Assembly (NCBI GenBank): GCA_036897485.1
Contig: JAYMTF010000116.1
Coordinates: 1-52,039 of the forward strand
DNA: 52,039 nt
DNA from: Pelargonium nanum
Taxonomy: Eukaryota; Streptophyta; Magnoliopsida; Geraniales; Geraniaceae
Direction of reading: 5' to 3'
The translations under genes and the position numbers were made by a program. Positions 32,581-41,846 of the stretch are shown in pieces. The notes beneath the pieces were generated by a model that was not told where the DNA came from, ran no database searches, and saw only the letters and a list, made by a program, of their open reading frames with translations. Every line of letters starts with the position of its first letter. Positions within the stretch are counted from its first letter, which is position 1.

Positions 32581-35101
32581 ATGGTTTCCTCTCAGCTGCG
32601 TGGTATGGCCAAGACCGGTGTGTGCATACCATTTCAGAGCAATTTGCTTGTCCCCAAGAATCCTCCCGAACCTTTGGTTTTGGATCATATTGACCTCGAT
32701 TTCTCTGATGTTTTTGGTCCATTACCAATTCAAACCCCTAAAGAATTGAATTTTGTGGATTTGGGGAATGCTGTATCCGTGGAAGACGGGGCTGAGCTTA
32801 TTTATGATGATCCGGTAGTCATATATAGCAGATCACATTCTTTGGTTGGTCCATCTTCATGTGTTAGTCAATCTTTGAAGCTCAGCAAACTCACTATACA
32901 CGAGACAGAGGACTCAGTGGAACTAGTGGAGGAGCGTGTCAGTGAAGAGACCATGAAAGAACACGAGCCTTCTTTTGATGACAGTGTCACAGAGACAGCT
33001 CCAGAAGATGATGTCGAGAGTGTGGGCACTGAAGATTTCGAGGTCTTGAAGGTTGTCGGGCAGGGTGCGTTTGGAAAAGTATTTCAGGTGAGGAAAAAAG
33101 GTACTTCGGACATTTATGCAATGAAGGTCATGCGGAAGGACAAGATTATGGAGAAGAATCACGCTGAATATATGAAAGCCGAGAGGGACATTTTGACTAA
33201 AATTGACCATCCCTTCATCGTCCAGCTTAGATACTCTTTCCAAGTAATTTCTACTATCTATCAACTTCGCTTTAGATTCTTGGACGCTTATTTGTACGAA
33301 TGTTGATTGTTTATTTGTGACGATGCAGACAAAATATAGACTATATCTTGTTCTTGATTTTGTGAACGGCGGGCACCTTTTTTTCCAGCTCTACAACCAT
33401 GGCCTTTTCAGGTATATATTTACTCATTGTATTTTAGATAATTTCAGAAGGATCAAGTGACGGTTTTGAGAAATACTTGTCATTTTGCTGCAGAGAGGAG
33501 CTTGCACGTATATATGCCGCTGAGATTACTTCCGCAGTTTCTCACCTTCATGCTAACGGCATCATGCATCGGGATCTCAAACCCGAAAATATCCTGCTGG
33601 ACGAAGATGGCCATGTACTCTCTCTCTCTCTCTCTATCTCTACACACACACACATATACCTATCTTACACACATGCAGACAAACAAAATTTTCTCCTTCT
33701 CGAGTAAATCTGTAATTCTTTTGTCATCGTTTATGTAGGCGATGTTGACTGATTTTGGCCTGGCGAAAGAGTTTGAGGAAAATAAAAGGTCAAATTCCAT
33801 GTGCGGAACAGTTGAATACATGTCACCTGAAATTATTCTTGGAAAGGGGCACGACAAGGCTGCTGATTGGTGGAGTGTGGGAATCCTTCTATTTGAGATG
33901 CTCACCGGGAAGGTTTGCTTTTTTCGACTTCTTATTTTGGTGATTTGCAAACTGTAATGTTGTGTTATTAAGGTTTCATGTATTAATGCTATACTCCCTT
34001 CATTTCCAATACAAGTGTCTTGTCTTTTAGCTAAAACTAGGGATGTACTTTCCGCCTAGTTTCTATGTAAAGCTCAAAACTTGGACCCCAACCCATGAGT
34101 ACCCGAAATTTGCCCCGCATTTTTTGCATTGCGGGTTACGGCCGCACAAAATAGGCCGGCTTAGTTTACAGGTTGGGTTTGCCATGAAAGATTCAAATTT
34201 TGGGTGTACAGCCCACACATTTGTTTAATGTAAAACCCGCACCTCTAGCGAGTCGTGTTAGGGTTAAATCTATTCCCTGAACCCAAAATGTGAATTGTGC
34301 TATTTTGAAGTTTGTCAGAAAATGGTTGCTGTTTTTTTTATTTTTTTTCTTATACCGTACATTTTGTTAATGCAGCCTCCATTTCTGGGAAATCGGGAGA
34401 AGATCCAGCAAAAGATAGTGAAAGAAAAGATCAAGCTACCTGCATTTCTATCAAGCGAAGCTCATTCTTTACTGAAAGGCGTAAGTATTCATAGCCTCAT
34501 TTGTGTTCCAATATGATTCTTGGATCCGTATGTTTGGTTGGGTTGGCAATTTGGGTTACGGGTTGAAAACACAAAACCCGAACCACAATAGTAGTGGTGT
34601 GAGGGTTCACAGACCCGGCTTGCAATTTTCCACCAACGGTAAACTTGGCCTGAAAACTAGTTTGTCTATTGTATAAGACCCGAACCCAAAAAATGTGGGG
34701 TTGGTTTCAGGTCCAAATTGTCAACTCTAATGTTTGGTGTTTACTCACGAACGTCTTATCAAAGGGAATGTTTTATGTTTTTCGTTGTTTTGTTTTAGCT
34801 CCTACAAAAGGATCCGAGCAAGCGCTTAGGCAGCGGACCTACGGGAAGCGAGGAAATCAAGCGTCACAAATGGTTCAAGCCGATCAACTGGAAGAAACTG
34901 GACGCCAGAGCCATACAGCCCAGTTTCCGTCCAGAAGTTTCCGGGAAGCACTGCGTTGCAAACTTTGAGACGCGGTGGACTGACATGCCACTGTTGGACT
35001 CTCCGGCGGCAAGCCCTAATGCCAATGGAAACCATTTCATGGGTTTCAGTTATGTGAGACCCTCAGCTCCTTTTCTTCAGAAAAATAGCCCTTTAGGCTA
35101 G
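32581..35101 (+). CDS. S6K: Ribosomal protein S6 kinase, AGC family (482 aa, six coding exons)
   Basis: Exons: 32581-33243, 33329-33411, 33494-33614, 33739-33912, 34376-34480 and 34799-35101. All phases agree. S6K is a cytosolic/nuclear AGC kinase activated by TOR and PDK1; it phosphorylates ribosomal protein eS6 and promotes translation. The start MVSSQ matches Arabidopsis S6K. An N-terminal FSDVFGPLP resembles the TOR-signalling (TOS) motif. Kinase motifs: GQGAFGKV (near 162), AMKVM Lys near 181, HRDLKPEN (about 275-282), DFG (294-296), a PDK1-type activation-loop Ser309 in [15 protein letters not shown], and WWSVGIL. The C-terminal hydrophobic motif is FMGFSYV with Ser466 at the TOR site, where Arabidopsis S6K1 has Thr449. 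Two introns contain short hAT-like elements. The nearer ATG at 32581 was preferred over upstream non-ATG extensions. Confidence 0.94.
34033..34310. mobile_element. Dispersed GGGTT-rich element in S6K intron 4
   Basis: The sequence starts near 'actagggatgtac', contains 'cttggaccccaacccatgagtacccg' and 'ggttgggtttgccatgaa', and ends 'cccaaaatgtgaattgtgc'. It is collinear in parts with the elements at 27455 and 29530. The borders are approximate. Confidence 0.45.
34530..34738. mobile_element. hAT-like MITE with target-site duplication in S6K intron 5
   Basis: ATGTTTGGT at 34530-34538 is repeated exactly at 34730-34738. The element between them starts near GGTTGGCAATTTGGG and ends CCAAATTGTCAACTCTA, which are inverted complements of each other. 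A duplication of 8 bp or slightly more with such ends is what hAT-superfamily MITEs leave. The length is about 191 bp and it is non-coding. Confidence 0.75.
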
Positions 35102-36292
35102 AATGTGTGACAATTCTCGAAAAGATATGACTGTTTTCAATTTTTTAACATGTGTTTGTGTCCGAGTCCTGAACCGGTAAAAAGGCCGGTCCAGTGCACG
35201 AGACTCTCAGCATTGGGGAGTGTCTGAAGGCGGTGTAGTGCACGAGACTTTTAGTATTGTGAATTGTCCGAGTTCTGAGATCTTGGGTTATATTGTTGGT
35301 CAAATTGTTTATACGTTGTTAACATAGTTATGTTAAACTTATGATATTTAATTTATTGAGCCATGTTGTGCAAAACGAGTTAGGTCGTTCCATATTAAAA
35401 ATGTCGTGTTTTTTTGTGTTAATCTATATAGAACACAATCAACTTTTACGACGAACACCATAAGTATACACAAACTGACAACTCTAAATTATTGTTCATT
35501 TTGTTATTTCTATTTTTGGGTATCTCGTATAGCTAACTTTATATTATTATCATGGAATGTTTTTCACTATTTTTTAGAATAATTCAATGAATATACAAAC
35601 ACAAGAAGTCAAAAAGTGAGAGGTGGGGTCCACAAACCAACTCAACAAACGACAAACAAACCAGTTGTAGCGCGGTGCAGTGAAAACGCGTAGCACTGTA
35701 GCATTGCTCAAAGCGTATATGTGCTGTGAATCACTCACTAGTGACCTGAACTGTCAAGCCAACCAATACAGTGACACGTCATTTAATACTAAATATAGTA
35801 ACGTTACCGAGGGCAATACTGTCATTTCGCCCCAGTCGTCTTCAACCTCTGTCGTGTCTTGAAGTCTCAACTACCGAACTCATGACTGTTACTACAAAAA
35901 CACTAAAAAAAAAAAAAGAAACTGCAAAATTTTCGGTTTCACTGTAAAGAAGCTCTAAGCTTCAAAGGGTCTCCGAGTTTCTGAGCTAAAAACCGTAACC
36001 TGTCTCCGATTCGACTCGTCCGGTTCAGACTCTGTTGTTTCAAGAGGTAAAAAACTAAAAATTCAGCTTCCATTTCCATTAAAATGGCTTGAACTCTGTT
36101 CCCATTCCTCAAATTTCACTTCCCATTTCGTCTCTTAGCTTGCTTTTGCGTTTTCTGGTTCTGGGTCTTTCGCTGAATTTCGTAAAAAAATGATCTTTTT
36201 CTGCCCAATTCCTGTGTCAGCATCTCTGTTTCAGATCTAGGGTTTGGCTCATACATTTTGTGCGATATTGGGTTTGAGCTCGAGCCGATCCC
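35102..36292 (+). promoter_or_regulatory. Intergenic region and FER-like gene leader
   Basis: 35170-35270 carries a common plant dispersed-repeat phrase ('gtccagtgcacgagactctcagcattgggga'). 35290-35495 is a decayed 'gtgttcgtgttg' family element ending near 'ctgacaactctaaatt'. The leader of the receptor-kinase gene begins after about 35950. A leader intron probably runs from AAGAG|GTAAAA (36047) to TGTGTCAG (36220) or TTTCAG (36234). Leader introns at this place would fit FER-type genes, whose coding region is intron-free. Confidence 0.5.
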
Positions 36293-38971
36293 ATGAAAAT
36301 CCCCAATTTGTGTTTTTCTGTGTTTATTTCTCTGTTTCTCTGCTTCGCCATTGTAAGGGTTTTAGCAGCTGACTATGTTCCGACCGACAAAATTCTCCTG
36401 AATTGTGGGGCCGACTCGCCGGAAACAACCGACGACGATAACCAGAAATGGACCTCCGATGTTGGGTCCAAGTTTGTTTTGGGAGCTCAGGGCTCGTCCT
36501 CAGCAAAAGCTTTAACACAAGACCCTTCAGTTCCTTCAGTCCCTTTCATGACTGCTAGGGTTTTGGATTCTGAGTTCACCTATAGCTTCCCTGTTGCCCC
36601 GGGCCGTAAATTCGTGCGTCTCTACTTCTATCCCGCCTCGTATGGCTCGAGAAACGCTTCGGATGCTATCTTCTTCGTCGAGATCGGGCCATACACAATG
36701 CTCAAGAACTTCAGTGCTTATCAGACCACACAAGCTCTGAATTATGCTTTTGTTGTGAAGGAGTATTCGGTCAATGTGGAGGGAGAGACCTTGAATGTTA
36801 CCTTCAGCCCGTCTTTGAGGTACTCGAAAGCTTATGCCTTTGTTAATGGGATCGAGATTTTGTCGATGCCCGATATTTATAGCTCAACTGATGGAACTTT
36901 GATGATTGTGGGTCGGAATATTGGGGTTGATGTTGGTAACTCTACTGCTCTCGAGAATGCTTATAGGTTAAATGTGGGTGGGAACTATATCTCGCCTTCG
37001 GGTGATACGGGTCTGCTCAGGTCTTGGGTTGATGATACAGCTTACATATATGGAGCTGCAATTGGGGTCCCGGAAACTGTTAGTCCGAAGATGAAAATCG
37101 AGTATCCTGATAACATGCCCACGTATATTGCTCCTAAGGATATTTACGAGACTGCAAGGTCAATGGGGCCGAATGCTCACATCAGTATGAATTATAACTT
37201 GACTTGGATTTTTGCTGTGGATTCGGGGTTTTCGTATCTTGTCAGGCTTCACTTCTGCGAGGTTGCTGAAAACATTACTAGAGTTAATCAGAGGGTGTTT
37301 AATATCTTCATCAATAACGAGACTGCTCTTGAACAATTTGATATTCTTGCTGAGACTAAGGAGCGCAATGGGGTTCCGGTGCAGAAGGATTTCGTGGTTT
37401 TTATTCCAAGTGGGAGCCCACAGGTGGATCTGTGGCTTGCGCTGCATCCGAACGATCATTCAAAGCCTAACTATTTGGATTCAATCTTGAACGGGGTTGA
37501 GATTTTCAAGATGAATGATACTACGGGTAATCTTGCTGGGCCGAATCCAATTCCTGCTCCCGAGCAGGAACTGATTGACCCATTGTTGGCTCGAGCGCGA
37601 TCTGGTCATGGTGATTCGAAGATTCTGAAAGCGATTATTGCTGGTGGTGTTTGTGGTGGAGTTGTTTTGGCCCTTGCTGTTGGTTTCTTTGTTTTTGCTG
37701 CTTATCGTGGCCGCCAAAACGCGAAGGATTCAAATGCTAGTGATGGGCCATCTGGGTGGCTTCCGCTATCTCTGTATGGGAATTCACACTCGGCGAGTTC
37801 TGGCAAGACTACCACGACTGGAAGTTACACCTCCTCCCTCCCCGCAAACCTTTGCCGGCACTTCTCATTTGCTGAGATCAAAGCCGCCACCAACAACTTT
37901 GACGAGGCCTTACTCCTCGGAGTAGGAGGCTTTGGCAAAGTTTACAAGGGAGAGATTGATGGTGGAGCGACAAAAGTTGCGATCAAGCGTGGAAACCCTC
38001 TATCCGATCAAGGCGTGCACGAGTTTCAAACGGAGATTGAGATGCTTTCCAAGCTTCGCCATCGTCATCTTGTTTCGCTAATTGGGTACTGCGAAGAGAA
38101 TTGTGAAATGATCCTAGTTTATGACTACATGGCTCACGGAACGTTGAGGGAGCATCTGTATAAAACCCAAAAGCCGCCTCTGACGTGGAAGCAAAGGTTG
38201 GAGATATGCATTGGAGCTGCTCGGGGTTTGCACTACCTCCACACTGGCGCAAAACACACTATCATTCACCGGGATGTCAAGACAACGAACATTCTCTTGG
38301 ACGAGAAGTGGGTTGCAAAGGTTTCGGATTTCGGGCTGTCAAAAACAGGTCCTATGTTGGATCATACACATGTGAGCACTGTTGTGAAAGGTAGTTTCGG
38401 GTATTTAGATCCCGAGTACTTCAGGCGGCAACAACTGACAGAAAAGTCCGATGTGTACTCTTTTGGGGTCGTTCTTTTTGAAGTCCTCAGTGCTAGGCCA
38501 GCCTTGAACCCGACCCTGCCCAAGGAGCAAGTGAGCCTAGCAGAGTGGGCGTCACATTGCATCAAGAAAGGCATGCTCAACCAAATCACCGACCCTTACC
38601 TCAAAGGCAAGATTGCACCCGAATGCTTCAAAAAAATCGCTGAGACTGCAATGAAGTGTGTGTCCGAAATAGGCTTTGAAAGGCCATCAATGGGCGATGT
38701 TCTATGGAACCTCGAGTTTGCTCTGCAGCTGCAAGAGAGTGCTGAAGAGAGCGGGAAAAGTATGGGTGAAATAAACTACGAGGAGGGGTCATTCAATGTG
38801 GACTGCAAAGGGAAGAAAGATCCAAACACGGGTTTTGATGGGAACGTGATGGACTCGAGAAGTAGCGAGATGAGCATGAGCATTGGTGGCCGGAGCCTTG
38901 CAAGCGAAGACTCTGATGGGTTGACGCCAAGTGCCGTGTTCTCTCAGATCATGAACCCTAAAGGGCGTTAA
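36293..38971 (+). CDS. FER: FERONIA-like receptor kinase, CrRLK1L family (892 aa, single exon)
   Basis: The single-exon reading frame begins with a signal peptide (about 1-25, ending VRVLA). Two malectin-like domains follow (about 30-215 and 230-420) with many N-x-S/T glycosylation sites. The membrane span is near 447-470, beginning AIIAGGVCGG and ending FFVFAAYRG. The kinase domain starts near 525 (FSFAEIKAATNNFDEA). It has LGVGGFGKVYKG (about 541), VAIKRG with the ATP-binding Lys near 564, HRDVKTTNILLD (Asp about 660), DFGLSK (about 679) and GSFGYLDPEYFRRQQ. The tail is Ser-rich, ending MNPKGR. FERONIA (895 aa in Arabidopsis) binds RALF peptides with LORELEI-type partners and pectin at the plasma membrane, and controls growth, fertilisation and immunity. 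Kinase identity to FER appears very high, and no key residue is missing. Paralogues such as ANX/HERK are less similar. Confidence 0.95.
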   Translation: MKIPNLCFSVFISLFLCFAIVRVLAADYVPTDKILLNCGADSPETTDDDNQKWTSDVGSKFVLGAQGSSSAKALTQDPSVPSVPFMTARVLDSEFTYSFPVAPGRKFVRLYFYPASYGSRNASDAIFFVEIGPYTMLKNFSAYQTTQALNYAFVVKEYSVNVEGETLNVTFSPSLRYSKAYAFVNGIEILSMPDIYSSTDGTLMIVGRNIGVDVGNSTALENAYRLNVGGNYISPSGDTGLLRSWVDDTAYIYGAAIGVPETVSPKMKIEYPDNMPTYIAPKDIYETARSMGPNAHISMNYNLTWIFAVDSGFSYLVRLHFCEVAENITRVNQRVFNIFINNETALEQFDILAETKERNGVPVQKDFVVFIPSGSPQVDLWLALHPNDHSKPNYLDSILNGVEIFKMNDTTGNLAGPNPIPAPEQELIDPLLARARSGHGDSKILKAIIAGGVCGGVVLALAVGFFVFAAYRGRQNAKDSNASDGPSGWLPLSLYGNSHSASSGKTTTTGSYTSSLPANLCRHFSFAEIKAATNNFDEALLLGVGGFGKVYKGEIDGGATKVAIKRGNPLSDQGVHEFQTEIEMLSKLRHRHLVSLIGYCEENCEMILVYDYMAHGTLREHLYKTQKPPLTWKQRLEICIGAARGLHYLHTGAKHTIIHRDVKTTNILLDEKWVAKVSDFGLSKTGPMLDHTHVSTVVKGSFGYLDPEYFRRQQLTEKSDVYSFGVVLFEVLSARPALNPTLPKEQVSLAEWASHCIKKGMLNQITDPYLKGKIAPECFKKIAETAMKCVSEIGFERPSMGDVLWNLEFALQLQESAEESGKSMGEINYEEGSFNVDCKGKKDPNTGFDGNVMDSRSSEMSMSIGGRSLASEDSDGLTPSAVFSQIMNPKGR

Positions 38972-39849
38972 AAATGGTGGTATGTTATACCTTTCTCTTA
39001 AGTGTTAAAAGTATTTTCAGCTTCCACTATGGTTTCATTAGGTCAATTTGTAACTTCTGCTTATTATTTACATGAAATACCTAAATTATGTGTTACACTT
39101 GTGAGATACTGAATATATATATATGTATGTATTTATGTTTTTGCCACCCAAGAATCTACTCTCGTGAAACAAAACTTCTCCCGATTGAAGCCCCTCCGAT
39201 GCCTAAGTTAGACCTCGAGTGGATCAATACCTCTAGCAGTGAATGTAGCAATGCAAACTTACCTTATCACTGTCTATGACCTATTAATTGTTGGATGTGG
39301 TGTTTTTCCGTAGATATGTTATTCCTCTCTTCTCACTATGCGATTCACTTTCGTGTTTCTGCATTATTGTTCCTTCCTCGGGAACCTCCAGCTTCCCGAG
39401 GATGAGTGTGTACCCTCATAACAAGTCGAGGTGCCCGGGCCCGGGTGTGTCCTCCAACAATATTTGTCTATTGTGAAATGTTAGGTTTGAGGAGAAAAAC
39501 AAGAAAACCTTGATAGTGAAACTAGTTTCTGCATGTTTATGCTTCACAGTCGAGATTAGGTATTACATATGTGTATATCTCACTCAGATATTGAGATGTA
39601 TGTCTGAGTTGGCAATTCATTCTGTAACAGGACACAGTGAGTTTGAGCTCAGTAATCGTGTCGTGTTTATGTTGAACCTTTAAAATACACACAGTTAATT
39701 AGTTATGTTGCGACACGCACTACACGTCCAATACACACACTTAAGAGTATAGTTGTGAATGATTGCTAATAACACGCCAAACGCATTGGTTCTATCGTAC
39801 AATGTGTTGGATCGTGTTTGGAAGTGTCAACATGGCCCAAACCAGTAAA

Positions 39850-39906
<57 letters not shown>

Positions 39907-40146
39907 GAACATAGCTTATCTGCCCAAAATACAATACACTGACTACATTGACATTTTTCAAACAACAGATTGGAACCAATTCACAAGCTGTCCCAAAACT
40001 TTGAAACAAACATACTAATCATCATATTTACATGCAAAGACGAGTCATTCCGGTGTGAAAACAAGTAATTGGAACGCTTATGTGCCGATGAAGTGAACGA
40101 GAAAGTTCATCGGCACTTAACTGGGGAACCATTGGTGAGGTCATTT
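38972..40146. other. Intergenic DNA between convergent FER and thioredoxin genes
   Basis: No gene is recognised. 39600-39835 contains a decayed 'cgtgtcgtgtttatgttgaacc' element starting GAGTTGGCAATT. A (GA)n microsatellite follows. The open frames over the GA run are artefacts of that repeat. Confidence 0.5.
39852..39902. repeat. (GA)n microsatellite, about 25 units
   Basis: This is an uninterrupted alternating GA tract of about 51 bases. It is likely polymorphic. It lies beyond the 3' ends of both neighbouring genes. Confidence 0.97.
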
Positions 40147-41846
40147 TCAGCGAGTCAAGGAATCTAAAACCGTGGTTATCTTCTTCTCTAGCTCCGGCTT
40201 GTTGGCTCCCACAAGCTTGTCGATTTGTTGCCCATTTTTGAGGAAGAAGAATGTAGGAGTGGCTTTAATATCCCATGAATAGCTAAAATCCTGCATTTTA
40301 ATTACATATTCAAATACGATAAGCGGTTGAAGTTAACGATGGAACTTTAATTTGAAAGTTGACAATTCGGTTTTTGGGTTGAAAGATCTAAACTGAGTTG
40401 CAATAGATGCAGATCCTGAAACTGTACTGAACCAAAATAATTCGGGTCTATTTGAAGCACCCATACCCACAAAAATGTGGGTCGGATTTTAAGTGCCCAC
40501 AGGTTTGGATCTAAATTGCGGCTCTATTTCATTCTAATCTCAAAAGCAGGCTTTAAGCATCTAAAATTGCACCTAGAAATTTACAACAGAGTTGAGTTTG
40601 TTGCTTACTGTTAACTCATCGACATCAACCAGAAGGAACATAAGAGACGGATGTTTCTCGGATAGTTCACTGTAGAATGGGGCAATCATTTTACAGGGGC
40701 CACACCATGTAGCACTGAAGTTTGCAACCACCTGTTCCAAATTTCTTTCGGTTAGAAGTATAGAAGAATATCAAACAATGCCAACGGATATTTCATAAGA
40801 ATTTCAATGAGAAATCAAAAACTTTTGGGGTATATATTAATTATATTATCACAATAGTTGCAGGGCTGGTCTTCTGTTCCGCAAGAGCATTTGCAGAAAA
40901 ATTGTGGATATAACAAGTGGATTTACTCATTTATATCTTATTGAAATGCACACACACACAACAATATATCAAATTAGTGAGGATGCGAAATTACACTACA
41001 TGAAAAAGGGATATATAGTTTCGTTTACAATGTCTACGTTAAAGTTTCACTTACTATGCATGGTCTCATATTTTTTCCCAAGTTATGCTTCTTGATGGCG
41101 GCAATTTGAGTTTCGGGTTGAAAAGACCTAACTTGAACCCGACCCCAAGAAGTGTAGCCCGGATCAGGTTGTGAGTTATACATATGAAATATGCGGACTG
41201 AGTGCAGGTTGCCAGATTGATCTTACCCAATTTTTTTTCTATGGCAAACCTGACCCAAAAACTAATCGGGTCTATTTTATGCGACCCCAACCCAAAAAAA
41301 AAAATGTAGGCTGGATTTTGGGTGCCCGTGGGTTCGGGTTCAAATTGCCAGCTGTATCCTTGAATAATAAAATAATTGGTCATCATAGTTGGGAAATAAA
41401 GGGATATGAAACTCTTCACAAGTTTTCATATTAGTGTTTTCCTTAAAAAGTCCCAACAGAGCATCTAGAATAATTCAGCAATTCACAGCCTGCGATAAAT
41501 TGTGAAGAAAGACTTACAATCTTGCCATCCCTATTTGCCTCTGATAGCTTCTGATCCCAAATCTCCTTGGTGGCTACGACATGCACATTCCCCTTCGCAA
41601 AGTCAAAATCAAGATCATCATCGTCACTATCCTTAGCAGCCTACAGTTCATAAGAACATAGTTAATTTCTTTCTCAAATGACTTCAGCGAGGTGAGAACT
41701 AAAATTCTAAATCATTATACTAAGACAGTACAATAAGAAAAGGTGGTCCAATACACGAGACTCCTACCATATTAATACATACCTTCGAAGAGCAAGATAA
41801 TTTAGTAGACATCTACAATACATACCTTCGAAGAGCAATGCCCCAT
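40147..41846 (-). CDS. TRXH9: Thioredoxin h9-type, acylated N-terminus (136 aa, four exons)
   Basis: Exons (high to low): 41846-41826, 41640-41518, 40731-40609 and 40290-40147. All joins are phase 0. Exon 1 encodes only MGHCSSK: Gly2 fits N-myristoylation and Cys4 palmitoylation, as in Arabidopsis Trx h9, which is membrane-bound and moves between cells. An acidic stretch ([11 protein letters not shown]) follows, then the thioredoxin fold: [20 protein letters not shown] with the WCGPC redox site, [10 protein letters not shown], the cis-Pro in [12 protein letters not shown] and [14 protein letters not shown]. It reduces target disulfides using NADPH- or ferredoxin-dependent reductases. Length is typical. 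Introns 2 and 3 each carry a short hAT-like element. The exon 1 donor region is duplicated just downstream. Confidence 0.94.
40362..40533. mobile_element. hAT-like MITE in thioredoxin intron 3
   Basis: The ends are AGTTGACAATTCGG and CTAAATTGCGGCTCTA. The inside has 'gggttgaaagatctaa' and 'aatgtgggtcggattttaagtgccc', matching the copies at 41092, 48370 and 50049. The flanks TTTAATTT and TTTCATTC are a weak 6-of-8 duplication. Confidence 0.6.
41092..41362. mobile_element. hAT-like MITE in thioredoxin intron 2
   Basis: The ends are GGCGGCAATTTGAG and CAAATTGCCAGCTGTA (inverted complements). The inside has 'cgggttgaaaagacctaacttgaacccgacc' and 'ggctggattttgggtgcccgtgggttcggg'. This is the same family as the copies at 40362 and 50049. 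Confidence 0.65.
41777..41840 (-). repeat. Duplicated exon-1 donor segment of the thioredoxin gene
   Basis: ATACATACCTTCGAAGAGCAA occurs at about 41778-41798 and again at about 41818-41838, offset by about 40 bases. On the gene strand each copy reads TTGCTCTTCGAAG|GTATGTAT. So the true donor after MGHCSSK is followed by a second, identical donor context inside intron 1. Confidence 0.8.

Noticed and set aside
39818..40018. Open frames over the GA tract (poly Arg-Glu and Leu-Ser)
   Set aside because: They are produced by the (GA)n microsatellite.
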